Source of the DNA: Bacteroidales bacterium | Lineage (GTDB): Bacteria > Bacteroidota > Bacteroidia > Bacteroidales > F082 | Length of the DNA: 37,127 bases | Reading direction: 5' to 3' | Assembly (NCBI GenBank): GCA_018400955.1 | Contig: JAGYLH010000028.1 | Span: forward strand, 1 to 37,127 | Shown here: one piece after another, positions 18,101 to 25,537 of the stretch | Layout of the letters: each line of letters begins with the position of its first letter | Numbering within the stretch: position 1 is the stretch's first letter | Made by a program: the position numbers and the translations under genes | Notes under the pieces: generated by a model | Told to the model about the DNA's origin: nothing | Seen by the model: only the letters and a program-made list of their open reading frames with translations | Database searches by the model: none

Positions 18101-18406
18101 TTCTTCTTTGCTGTATATATCAAAGCTGTAAGCATCGAATCTGTTGAGCCCGTCCCAGGTGCCAAACCACATAAATCCCTCATCATCCTGAAAAATGCTT
18201 AGTACCCAGTTTTGACTTAAGCCCTTTTCAATAATGGTGTTTTCAGAAGAGATTTTTTTAAAGGAGATTCCATCAGCCTGTTGGGCTTCTGTGCGCGCGA
18301 TGTTTGTCCATAACAGAAGAAACACCATCCCTGCCAATGCATTTTTTTTGCAAAAATGGATGAAGGTGGCGTAAGCCAGAGGTTCTATGTTGATGCTGTT
18401 AAACAT
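15188..18406 (-). CDS. Two-component-propeller sensor histidine kinase (LytS-type kinase)
   Basis: A 1072-residue membrane sensor. An N-terminal hydrophobic stretch (AGMVFLLLWTNIARTEA) serves as signal/anchor. Residues about 50-700 contain many propeller repeats of the form WxGTxxGL (for example MWFGTWDGLNRF, LWIGTENGLNAM, VWVGTTRGLVRI), predicted to form two seven-bladed beta-propellers in the periplasm. A Y_Y_Y domain follows (about 725-800, ending GTYQFRVMAANSDG), then a transmembrane helix (about 810-830), a coiled coil and the kinase domain with H874 in QMNPHFMFNSLNS. The nucleotide-binding region includes LQPYVENAIIHGL and EDDGIGR. There is no receiver or DNA-binding domain, so it must signal to a separate regulator, the LytTR protein downstream. 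Related HTCS sensors bind glycans, but the ligand here is unknown. Confidence 0.95.
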   Translation of the reverse strand: MFNSINIEPLAYATFIHFCKKNALAGMVFLLLWTNIARTEAQQADGISFKKISSENTIIEKGLSQNWVLSIFQDDEGFMWFGTWDGLNRFDAYSFDIYSKEEGLSSETVRAIFQDGNKLWIGTENGLNAMDMHSGEIQAYYSNPLDSTSLTANWINHIYKDHLDRLWICTAAGLSEFLYDKNEFRQVFSRDYGNPMRSNHFNMMTIDNKNDFWIATNYGLVHFVLETSVVTRYFSKPDDRASLPSNQVKTLATDENGHVWVGTTRGLVRILPESKQFERIELLTNNETDSRQPDITSLAWENGKGLWVGTDGDGLFFVDKATGNIESYTQSHSRLYSISDNRVQNIYIDNQGIIWVGTFNGLNKIDRNAPRFRLYRNDPTQPNTINSNFVWCFAEAQENQVWIGTDAGISIFDQTNFSFQFISHRPDQPNSLASNQVRSIYKAPDGLFWIGTRDRGLSIYNEKTGRFRNLYHRISDSTSLSDNFVFNINGLGDGTIWVATDHGLNKYLPDSQSFTRYYHDPNNPNSLPNNRIYSIYFDKDEVLWVSTANGLARYRPLTDDFISYRIPESMMRTNRVFTNQFFTANSDTSGKLWIGTRGGGLVKFNPKTEEFEIITQIDGLPNNVVYAATPDSDGNFWIITNWGLSKYIPSETGFINYDVTDGIQSNEFNLNAMMMTSKGQIFLGGMNGFNTFFPGSIKANTQPPPVRITAFKKFNIVQPVVPKSGDTIRLNYNDNFFTFEFTALDYTNPSKNKFRFMLQNYDADWVERGADKRFAEYANIKPGTYQFRVMAANSDGFWNEEGASLTIVIRPPWYATYLFRISALLLLIILTYSFIRMRVRAINRKHEVEKNYLAFEKQLFELEQKALQLQMNPHFMFNSLNSIQSFVIKNDTDNAIRYLSKFSQLMRRTLANSRESMISLQDEIQALTLYLEIEKLRFDEKFEYKITLDPAIDESFIEIPPMILQPYVENAIIHGLMHSPQKGHLNINISLNEETIICSIEDDGIGREKAAEIKKASGIERKSRGMLITKERLEILNQYSKDHYTVNVVDLVDANGKAAGTRVEVTILYKEL

Positions 18407-18417
18407 ATGCTGTATCC

Positions 18418-18720
18418 TTAATCACTATCAAAAACCCTTTTGAACCACGATTGCCGCTTGCGTTTGTTCAATTTTCGGTTTTTCTTGTCCATGGCTTTCA
18501 TCATGCGCAGGCTTTCCTTGGATTGTATCTTTTTGTGCTCGTCCTGAATGGCTTTATAATCTTTTTTGCTCTGCTTTTCGGCGGCCCTTTCCATTTTTTC
18601 TGCTTTGCGGATGGCCTTGCTGCTGCGGTTTGTCACACAAGCTGTTTGAACCGTCAACAGGCACAATGCAATTATAACGATCTTAAGTGGTAAGCGCAAT
18701 GATGATTTCAAAAGCCCCAT
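18418..18720 (-). CDS. Small Lys-rich exported protein, probable lipoprotein
   Basis: A 100-residue protein. Residues 1-27 look like a signal peptide (basic start, then LKIVIIALCLLTVQTA) followed by Cys28, which could be lipidated, although the TVQTAC box is a weak match to the lipobox. The rest is highly charged, predicted helical and dominated by Lys, Arg and Glu (KAIRKAEKMERAAEKQSKK and a KKNRKLNKRKR run), ending WFKRVFDSD. No enzyme motif is visible. It lies 11 bases upstream of the propeller kinase on the same strand, so it is likely co-transcribed and could be an accessory to that sensor, but there is no direct support for such a role. A TATTTTTG box (18740-18747, minus strand) lies 20 bases upstream of the start. 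Confidence 0.62.
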   Translation of the reverse strand: MGLLKSSLRLPLKIVIIALCLLTVQTACVTNRSSKAIRKAEKMERAAEKQSKKDYKAIQDEHKKIQSKESLRMMKAMDKKNRKLNKRKRQSWFKRVFDSD

Positions 18721-18801
18721 GCGAATTTTTAATTATGAACAAAAATAGCGTAATTTTACGCCTGTTTTTACGTTCCTGTGAAACAAACACCAAACGAAGG
18801 A

Positions 18802-19266
18802 ATGAATCCATCTTTTAAATATATCGTACCCGTACTTTTAAAATTACTTTTGGCAGCATTTTTGGTAAGCAGTCCTTCCTGCAAAAAGGATAGTATAAAT
18901 CCTAATGTGCCAGATGTTTACATCAATGTTACCATCGATCCCAACTCCACATTTTACCAAGAACTCAACACAGTGGGTGGGTGGATGTACCTCACCGCCG
19001 AACAGCCCAGCAGGGGCATTATTGTTTACCGCTACGATATTATGGAATTCCTGGCCTATGAACGCACGCCCCCCAATGAGCCCAATAAATGCTGCACCGG
19101 CAATGTGTGCACACGCCTGATCGTTGATGGATTTTTCGCCCAGGACACCTGCACCGGTACGACCTATAATCTGTTGAATGGCAATATTTTCGAGGGCGAA
19201 GGACGTTATCCGCTTATTCGTTATAACACCACTTTCAACGGGAATTTGCTGCGGATATTTAATTAG
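18802..19266 (+). CDS. Rieske-like lipoprotein lacking the cluster histidines
   Basis: A 154-residue exported protein. Residues 1-26 form a lipoprotein signal (KYIVPVLLKLLLAAFLVSSPS) with Cys27. I chose the ATG at 18802; a GTG at 18778 would add eight residues before the signal peptide. The mature part resembles a recalled Bacteroidota family with a Rieske fold: an NxxxF-x-x-L-N-x-V-G-G-W start, an AYERTPP segment, then CCTGNVCTRL and DTCTGTTYNLLNG, and a final YPLIRYNTTFNGNLLRIFN. In true Rieske proteins two Cys and two His hold a [2Fe-2S] cluster. Here the cysteines are partly kept but the His positions carry Arg and Thr, so a normal cluster is not expected. It stands alone on the plus strand. 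Confidence 0.66.
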   Translation: MNPSFKYIVPVLLKLLLAAFLVSSPSCKKDSINPNVPDVYINVTIDPNSTFYQELNTVGGWMYLTAEQPSRGIIVYRYDIMEFLAYERTPPNEPNKCCTGNVCTRLIVDGFFAQDTCTGTTYNLLNGNIFEGEGRYPLIRYNTTFNGNLLRIFN

Positions 19267-19693
19267 GGGCAAAATCTTATTGATGTTACACACTTTGTGT
19301 AATGACCTGACGATGAGTGATAAGAGAATTCACAATTTTTGATAAAATACGATAATCGGTGTTATAGATGTGTTCATATTCATTAAAAGCTTGAATTCAT
19401 TGATTAAAAGATTGATGTATAGTGTTAGGAGCGCGAAGCGCGGTCTATAGCCCCCCATCCCCCCGACGGGGGGCTTTTTTAAAGCCACGATTTTTAAAAA
19501 CTTTCATCGCGTCCTGAAAAAAGTTGACAGTTTTTCGAATTGTAAACCTACCATCGTCTCAAAGCCCCTCCGCCAAAGGCGGATTGGGGGGCAAAAACAG
19601 TAACTCAACCAAAAATCCCTTCTAAGGCTAACACTAAACACTTAATATAAATTGTTAATTTGTATCATGATTGTTTGCAGATTGTACGAAACA
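19267..19693. repeat. Convergent intergenic region with GC-rich hairpins
   Basis: This gap between the convergent Rieske-like and tilS genes has no credible gene. It holds a small palindrome GCGC-GAA-GCGC (19431-19441), a strong hairpin CCCCCC-GAC-GGGGGG (19459-19473) that extends to C and a T6 run (19474-19480), with a second C-run before it (GCCCCCC at 19450-19456), and TCCGCC-AAA-GGCGGA (19569-19583) extended by outer GCCCC/GGGGGGC arms (19564-19591). The last element is the reverse complement, with one mismatch, of 3279-3293, so the two gaps share a repeat family. Confidence 0.75.
19449..19480 (+). terminator. Probable Rho-independent terminator
   Basis: A GC-only stem (CCCCCC/GGGGGG, 3-base loop) is followed directly by CTTTTTT. 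It faces the plus-strand Rieske-like gene, which ends 183 bases earlier; the distance makes its assignment to that gene uncertain, and it may simply be part of a dispersed repeat. Confidence 0.6.
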
Positions 19694-21022
19694 TCAATTA
19701 ACCCTTATTCGCAAAACAGTTTTGGTGTTTTCAGTAATACGGTAGCGGTGGTCAATGCGCTCGCCAATCAGCCAAACGATGTCTCCATTGCTGTTGCACA
19801 GCAGCCTGGCTTCTTCCTTTTGTTTTAAGCTGAATTGCCCATCAGTGAAGTAATCGCTCAGTAATTTTTTGCCTTTCATGCCCAGCGGTTGAAAACGATC
19901 GCCCTTTTTCCAGTTTCTGATGATGAGTGGAAATATAATTTTGTCATTGTCAAGATAAGCCAGGCTGGGAGAGGGGTCAATGACAAAATTTCCATCATAC
20001 GGCAGGCTTTCAAAATGTAAAATGGTTGTGGTATCGGCATAATCTTCACCTGCTTCAATTGTTTCATGGATGTAAGAGCGATCCTTTATTATAGGTGTTA
20101 AATCTATTGTTCCCCGGTTGATCACCAGCCGGTGCGATGGTGAAAAGAACCGTTTGCCAGCACCCTTACTGAAAGCAGCAGATATTTTATCTAACTGCTT
20201 GCTGTCGAATCCATAGGGTGCAATCAATTCCCACAGTAAAACCTGCCAGTTTTCGTAAGCCTGCAAATCCTTTTTATCAAAACTGATACCATTGGGTTTG
20301 TGATGAATAATTTGTTCTAAAGCTTTTTCAGCAAGCTCTTGGTATAAGGCATTGTTTTGCCCAAGCAGGTCGATGCTCTTTTTAATGGCTTCCAAGGCAT
20401 TTGGGTCAATAGCTTGAAGGACTGGTGCCAATTGATGCCTGATTTGGTTGCGCTGGTATTTAAGGCTTTGGTTGGAGCTGTCGTTGCGAAAAGCTATGCC
20501 GTGGGCTTTGCCGTAGAGCTCAATCTGTTTTCGGCTGGCAAAGAGCAAGGGGCGAACAATCAGTCCATTGCGTGCTTCCATGGATTTTAGGCCTTTAAGC
20601 CCTGAGCCCCTGAGCAGGTTGATAAAAAAGCTTTCCACCTGATCGTCCTGGTGGTGTCCGGTGGCAATGGCATCAAATCCATGGGTTGCTGCCAGCTCGT
20701 GAAACCATTCATAGCGCAGTTCACGGGCGGCTTCTTGCGTAGATTGTTTGTGGGCTTGCTTGTGGGCAAGGGTGTCGAATTGCTTCATGAAGCACTCAAT
20801 CTGGTAGTTGTCGGCCTGTGCTTTAACAAAAGCTTCATCCTGATCGGACTCCACCGACCGCAAACCAAAATTGGCATGCGCTACGCTGCAAACGAAACCA
20901 AACCTATGAAGCAAATGCAACAGCACCATACTATCGGCCCCACCGCTAACAGCAACAAGCACTTTGTTGCCCGGTTTGAGCAGCGAATTTGTTTCCAGGT
21001 ATTTTATAAAATCAGCTTGCAT
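19694..21022 (-). CDS. tilS: tRNA(Ile)-lysidine synthase
   Basis: A 442-residue TilS. The N-terminal PP-loop ATPase domain has VAVSGGADSMVLLHLL (SGGADS at 26-31). The ATGHHQDDQVESFFINLLRG segment (about 125-145) and RNDSSN follow. The C-terminal part, including WKKGDRFQPLGMKGKKLLSDYF, is the substrate-recognition region. TilS changes C34 of the tRNA-Ile CAU anticodon to lysidine with ATP and lysine, allowing AUA decoding, and is essential in most bacteria. The length fits the family. It starts four bases after the stop of the mscS-like gene, so the two are almost certainly co-transcribed; no functional link is implied. Confidence 0.96.
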   Translation of the reverse strand: MQADFIKYLETNSLLKPGNKVLVAVSGGADSMVLLHLLHRFGFVCSVAHANFGLRSVESDQDEAFVKAQADNYQIECFMKQFDTLAHKQAHKQSTQEAARELRYEWFHELAATHGFDAIATGHHQDDQVESFFINLLRGSGLKGLKSMEARNGLIVRPLLFASRKQIELYGKAHGIAFRNDSSNQSLKYQRNQIRHQLAPVLQAIDPNALEAIKKSIDLLGQNNALYQELAEKALEQIIHHKPNGISFDKKDLQAYENWQVLLWELIAPYGFDSKQLDKISAAFSKGAGKRFFSPSHRLVINRGTIDLTPIIKDRSYIHETIEAGEDYADTTTILHFESLPYDGNFVIDPSPSLAYLDNDKIIFPLIIRNWKKGDRFQPLGMKGKKLLSDYFTDGQFSLKQKEEARLLCNSNGDIVWLIGERIDHRYRITENTKTVLRIRVN

Positions 21023-21026
21023 TCAG

Positions 21027-21911
21027 TTAGTCAGTCGCTTTTAGAGGTTTTTCAAATCCGCTTTTCAAATGCAGGTCCCTTTGCGGGAAGGGGATTTCCA
21101 CACCATGTTGTTTGAATTTTTCAAAAATGCTGTAATACAATTGACTTTTTAATACAAAAGGAGTGTCGCTGTATTTGGATGTCCATATGCGCAGGATAAA
21201 ATCAAGGCTGCTGTCGCCAAAGGCATCGAAAAGCACATCGGGGGGCGGATTTTTCAAAACACCCGAATTGGCATGGGCCACCTCCAGCAATAGTTTTTTT
21301 ATTTTAGCCGGGTCCTCATTGTACGAAACGCCAACCGGGAAATTAAAACGCACATTGCGGTCGTTGTGGCTCCAGTTAATCACTGTGGAACTGATAAATT
21401 CGGAGTTGGGGACAATAATGGCAATATTGTCGTTGGTAATAACGGTAGTGGACCGGGCAGATATTTTTTGGATGTTACCGATAACTTCGCCCACTTCAAT
21501 GCGGTCGCCCACCTTTACGGGGCGTTCGAACAAGATGATAATCCCGCTGATGAGGTTATTGGTAATATTCTGTAATCCAAAGCCAATACCAATGCCCAGG
21601 GCGCCAAACAGCAGGCCAAGCGAACTCAGGTTGATGCCAGTGGATTGAAAAATCAAAAACACCCCGATGGTTATTAATACATATCGTACAATGGTGGCAA
21701 TGGAATGACTCATGCCCGGTTCCATTCCATAGCGGGGAAATACTTTTCTTTTAAGCAATTTGCTTATTTTGGATGTAGTATAAAACAACAGCGTAAAAGA
21801 GACCAGCAAAAAAAACAGTGTGTAAGTACTGAATACAACAGTCCCCAGCTTGAAAAGCTCAGCACTCCAGGCTTGTTTTATCCAATCAATAAGGGGTTGG
21901 AGTCTTTCCAT
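21027..21911 (-). CDS. MscS-family mechanosensitive ion channel
   Basis: A 294-residue small-conductance mechanosensitive channel. It has two transmembrane helices at about 20-48 and 68-90, then the Gly/Ala-rich pore helix (LLFGALGIGIGFGLQN, about 97-114) and the family core LISGIIILFERPVKVGDRIEVG, followed by the soluble beta domain (GNIQKISARSTTV... NSEFISSTVINWS) and a C-terminal alpha/beta domain ending PFPQRDLHLKS. It opens when membrane tension rises and releases solutes in hypo-osmotic shock. The length is close to E. coli MscS (286), and all parts are present. It is first in a two-gene unit with tilS. The 130-base divergent gap to the TPR regulator contains that gene's promoter, but no clear promoter for this gene. 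Confidence 0.94.
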   Translation of the reverse strand: MERLQPLIDWIKQAWSAELFKLGTVVFSTYTLFFLLVSFTLLFYTTSKISKLLKRKVFPRYGMEPGMSHSIATIVRYVLITIGVFLIFQSTGINLSSLGLLFGALGIGIGFGLQNITNNLISGIIILFERPVKVGDRIEVGEVIGNIQKISARSTTVITNDNIAIIVPNSEFISSTVINWSHNDRNVRFNFPVGVSYNEDPAKIKKLLLEVAHANSGVLKNPPPDVLFDAFGDSSLDFILRIWTSKYSDTPFVLKSQLYYSIFEKFKQHGVEIPFPQRDLHLKSGFEKPLKATD

Positions 21912-21985
21912 ATTACTGTATGATTTTGATAAGATCAGGTTGACGAAGTTAATGTTTTTTGATAAAGGTATTGAAGAAAAGTTTA

Positions 21986-22017
21986 TTGCATTATGATTGA
22001 TATTTTTTTTAAATTTG
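21986..22017 (+). promoter_or_regulatory. Candidate promoter of the TPR hybrid regulator
   Basis: TAAATTTG at 22010-22017 fits the TAnnTTTG -7 consensus exactly, and TTG at 21986-21988 lies 21 bases upstream as a -33 element. A start near 22024 would leave a leader of about 18 bases before the ATG at 22042. Motif evidence only. Confidence 0.48.
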
Positions 22018-22041
22018 GTGCAACTTAAAAGCCCCTGACCA

Positions 22042-25000
22042 ATGAAACCGTTGGGAATTGTTGTTTTGCTGAGTCTGTTGTTGCTTTTATCTGATGATGC
22101 ATTGGCTCATATTGGATCAGATGAAGCTTTTGATACGGTTGGAAGCAAAACTGAAATTGACAGTTTAAACGAATTGTCCTTTCAGTTGAATTACAGTAAC
22201 AGCACTAGATCGTTGGAGCTGGCCAATACGGCTCTTGAACATGCTCAAAGGAAGGATTACCCTGACGGAGCAGCAAGGGCTTACTACAATATGTCGGTTG
22301 TATTCAAAAACACAGGTGAGTATAAAAAGGCCATTTCGCAAGCAGATTCGGCCATAAAATATTACAACCTTGCTGATAATCAGACTGGTTTGGCAGGTAT
22401 TTACAATAATTTGGGTACTGTTTTTTATTACAAAACCAATTTCGATTCGGCCATTGCCTATTACCAATTGGCGCATCAGGTTTATTTGAACAACAAGGCT
22501 ATGGATCGGGTGGCTACCATGTTGAATAACCTGGCACTTGCCTTCACTGAAAAAGGCGATTATTCGCAAGCATTGGTTTATTATTTCGATGCCTTGAAGC
22601 TACACGAAAATGCAGGCAATGAAGAAGGTGCAGCCCTTACACTTGGCAATATCGGTATTGTTTATGCCAACCTGCGGAATCATGCAAAGGCATTGGAATA
22701 TTACGAACAATCTCTCGAAAAGCACAGGCTGCTAAATAATGAATTTGGAATAGCTCTAAACTATTCCAATATGGCCAATGTGTTTATCAGCAACAATGAA
22801 GCTGGCAAGGCTTTTGAATATTACCAGATGGCGTTGGAATTATACCATAAAAATGGCGATATAAGCAATGCTGCCATGACACAAACCCTGATAGGATACC
22901 ATTTTATGACCCAGCAAAAAAATGAGGAGGCCATTGCCTATTATGCAGCGGCTTTTAAGCTTTATGAGCAAATGAACGACTCGGCCCAGCTGGCTTATGT
23001 GAGCATGAATATGGGTGTGGTTTTGCAGCAGATGAGTAAGTTCAGGGAAGCGTTTCCATATCTGGAGCAGAGCCTGGATATTTATATGCACAACGGCAAT
23101 TTGCTTATGTTGGGTTATGTGTATCAGGCCCTGTCGCAAAACTACGAAGCGGAAGGTGATCTGTCAGCGGCCTTGTCGTTTTCTAAAAAGCATTTTCACT
23201 TGCATGATAGTTTGCTCAATGTGGAATCGGCCAACAGGGTAGCTGCTGCTGAACTGCAATACATCGAAGAAAAGAAGGAAGCTGAAATAGCCCTGTTGAA
23301 AGCTGAAAAGGATCTTCAGGCAGTGATGGCAACAAAGCATAAGCAAAGCCGCAACCTGTTTTTGCTGATGGCCATCTTGGTTTTGATTGCTATTGTATTG
23401 TTGCTGATGCGCTTCAGGATGAAGGTGCAGTTTTCGAAAACACTTGAGCAGAAAAATAAGGTTTTATCAACACAACAAACAGCGATAACCAAACAGCAGA
23501 AACGCCTCGAAAAGCAATATCAACTGCTGAAAAGTCTGGACGAAGCCAAAACACGCTTTTTCGCCAATATATCTCATGAGTTTCGCACACCGCTCACACT
23601 TATTCAAGGCCCACTCGAAGATATTGTCAGAAGTGTCGATAGCATCCACTTGAAGCCTGATGAATTGCAAAAAGTGAAACTGGCTTTGCGCAACAGCAGG
23701 CAGCTCAACCGCCTGATTGATCAATTGCTTGACCTTTCGAAGCTCAAGGCTGGCAAAATGAAATTGCGCGCTTCACGCATCGAGCTGATGGGCTTTGTAA
23801 AACGTGTTGCGGGTAGTTTTGAATCGGCCATTTCACCCCATAAAAGGATTACCATCGTGGTAGAATCAGAAATGCCACAGATATATTTGTATGTAGATGC
23901 GGAAAAAATGGAGCAGGTTTTTAACAATCTCATTTCAAACGCTATAAAAGCAATTCAATTGGAGGGTGAAATCAAGTTGGTTGTCAGTTATTCAGATGCC
24001 ACCTGTAAAAAAAATACTGGCGACGGCCGCTTTGTTCATGTGGATGTGTGTGATAATGGGATTGGGATCAAAGATAGCGATCTGCCGCAGTTGTTCAACC
24101 GTTTTTTCAGGGGGGACAATTCAGGCTTGCATGCGGACAAGGGAACAGGCATCGGACTGGAATATACCCGCGAATTAATTGAACTGCATGGTGGCAGTAT
24201 CAGCGTGCAAAGTAAATATGGACAGGGGAGCACCTTTACGGTTGCTTTGCCTATGGGTACTGAACATCTTGAGGAAGAGGAGTTTGTTCAGCAAACAGAA
24301 TCAAATAAGGTAATGGCGGAGGATGTTTTACTCACCCATGTCACAAGGGAGGAAACTGCAACGCAGCCTGCTTTTACCATCCTGCTGGTTGAAGACCATG
24401 CTGAGATGCGGGAATATATTGCCGGCCACCTGGCAGCCCATTACAAGCTTTTACAAGCTGGGAATGGAAAGATTGCACTTGAAGTGCTTGCCAATAAATT
24501 GCCTGATTTAATTGTGTCGGACCTGATGATGCCCGAGATGGATGGCATGGCTTTGCTACGTGCCATTCGCAGCAACAAAGAAACGGAAGACATACCTTTT
24601 ATTTTGCTGACGGCCAAAGCAGGCGATGAAAACCGACTGGCCGGTTATGCCGAAAAGGCAGATGCTTATATCACCAAACCTTTCAAGGCGGAAGAATTGC
24701 TTCTGCGGACAGGCAACCTGCTCGAAAACCGTAAAAGGCTGGAAGAAAAGCTGTCGAAAAAAGTTGTATCCATTGATTTGCAAACCGAAGTACTGGAGCC
24801 AGCCGACAGGCAGTTTGTTGAGCGCTTGCGGCAAACCATTGTCCTACATATTGCTGATGCCGGTTTTGGTATTGCTGATTTAGCCGGCAGTGTATTTTTA
24901 AGCGAACGGCAATTCAGGCGCAAGCTGACGGCACTCACCGGTATGTCGCCCATCGATTTTGTGCGGCAGGTTCGGCTGTTGCACGCCAAGTCACTGATTG

Positions 25001-25149
25001 AACAACATGCTTATGAAACCATAGCTGAAGTGGCTGTTGCATCGGGATTTAACAATCCGGCCTATTTTGCGCGTTTGTTTAAAAAGCTGTTTGGCTTTGC
25101 GCCCAATGCATGCCAGCCAATGAAGAGTGTCAATCATGAAAGCAGCTAA
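22042..25149 (+). CDS. TPR hybrid histidine kinase/response regulator with AraC-type output
   Basis: A 1035-residue one-piece signalling protein. Residues 1-23 are a signal peptide, and about 55-410 form tetratricopeptide repeats (for example AGIYNNLGTVFYYKTNFDSA), predicted periplasmic. A transmembrane helix (about 439-458) and a coiled coil lead to the kinase: H512 in FFANISHEFRTPLTL, then the ATPase domain with VFNNLISNAIKAI, VCDNGIGIKD and GTGIGLEYTRELI. A receiver domain (about 775-890) carries D827 in IVSDLMMPEMDG and a TKPF lysine. The end (about 935-1030) is an AraC-type double HTH (FLSERQFRRKLTALTGMSP, then ASGFNNPAYFARLFKKLFG). It is arranged like a Bacteroides HTCS regulator but senses through TPRs instead of propellers. 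The T9SS-sorted gene 388 bases downstream on the same strand is its most likely target. Confidence 0.95.
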   Translation: MKPLGIVVLLSLLLLLSDDALAHIGSDEAFDTVGSKTEIDSLNELSFQLNYSNSTRSLELANTALEHAQRKDYPDGAARAYYNMSVVFKNTGEYKKAISQADSAIKYYNLADNQTGLAGIYNNLGTVFYYKTNFDSAIAYYQLAHQVYLNNKAMDRVATMLNNLALAFTEKGDYSQALVYYFDALKLHENAGNEEGAALTLGNIGIVYANLRNHAKALEYYEQSLEKHRLLNNEFGIALNYSNMANVFISNNEAGKAFEYYQMALELYHKNGDISNAAMTQTLIGYHFMTQQKNEEAIAYYAAAFKLYEQMNDSAQLAYVSMNMGVVLQQMSKFREAFPYLEQSLDIYMHNGNLLMLGYVYQALSQNYEAEGDLSAALSFSKKHFHLHDSLLNVESANRVAAAELQYIEEKKEAEIALLKAEKDLQAVMATKHKQSRNLFLLMAILVLIAIVLLLMRFRMKVQFSKTLEQKNKVLSTQQTAITKQQKRLEKQYQLLKSLDEAKTRFFANISHEFRTPLTLIQGPLEDIVRSVDSIHLKPDELQKVKLALRNSRQLNRLIDQLLDLSKLKAGKMKLRASRIELMGFVKRVAGSFESAISPHKRITIVVESEMPQIYLYVDAEKMEQVFNNLISNAIKAIQLEGEIKLVVSYSDATCKKNTGDGRFVHVDVCDNGIGIKDSDLPQLFNRFFRGDNSGLHADKGTGIGLEYTRELIELHGGSISVQSKYGQGSTFTVALPMGTEHLEEEEFVQQTESNKVMAEDVLLTHVTREETATQPAFTILLVEDHAEMREYIAGHLAAHYKLLQAGNGKIALEVLANKLPDLIVSDLMMPEMDGMALLRAIRSNKETEDIPFILLTAKAGDENRLAGYAEKADAYITKPFKAEELLLRTGNLLENRKRLEEKLSKKVVSIDLQTEVLEPADRQFVERLRQTIVLHIADAGFGIADLAGSVFLSERQFRRKLTALTGMSPIDFVRQVRLLHAKSLIEQHAYETIAEVAVASGFNNPAYFARLFKKLFGFAPNACQPMKSVNHESS

Positions 25150-25537
25150 TTTTTCCAAACAGAACAGATAGACGGTTATTTACCTCGTGACATTCATGCC
25201 TTCCATGCCTCGTCCTCAAACTTTAACAACACAAGCCCATAAAGTTACTGAAAGACACTATTTATTAGGCTTGCTTATTCAATGAGTTCATATACCATAA
25301 CTCCGCATCCCGGTTAGGTATAGTTGGTAATTTGAAATGTTTCTTAAAATCCATTCCTGTCAGACGAATCAGTTTTTTTTTTGGATTTTATTCGTTCAAA
25401 ATGAACAAATTAGTTTTTTTTTGTGTTTTTTTTCTAATTTTTTGTCAGGTCATTAGAATAGTTACGACAATAAATCAAGTATTTTTTACAGTTAAACAAT
25501 AAATTTAAACAATTATTCACTTTTTTTTCTTTAATCA
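25150..25537. other. Intergenic region with T-tracts and a palindrome (putative regulatory)
   Basis: No gene is seen here. An imperfect palindrome, TTCGTTCA-AAA-TGAACAAA (25391-25409, 7 of 8 arm positions paired), lies about 130 bases before the next start. It is surrounded by T-runs at 25373-25382, 25414-25422, 25426-25433 and 25438-25443, which may bend the DNA. A wider 7-bp inverted repeat, AAAATCC (25346-25352) with GGATTTT (25383-25389), is also present. No good TAnnTTTG box was found before 25538. Confidence 0.4.

Noticed and set aside
18844..19293. 149-codon minus-strand frame
   Set aside because: Antisense to the Rieske-like lipoprotein, which has a signal peptide and a recognisable domain.
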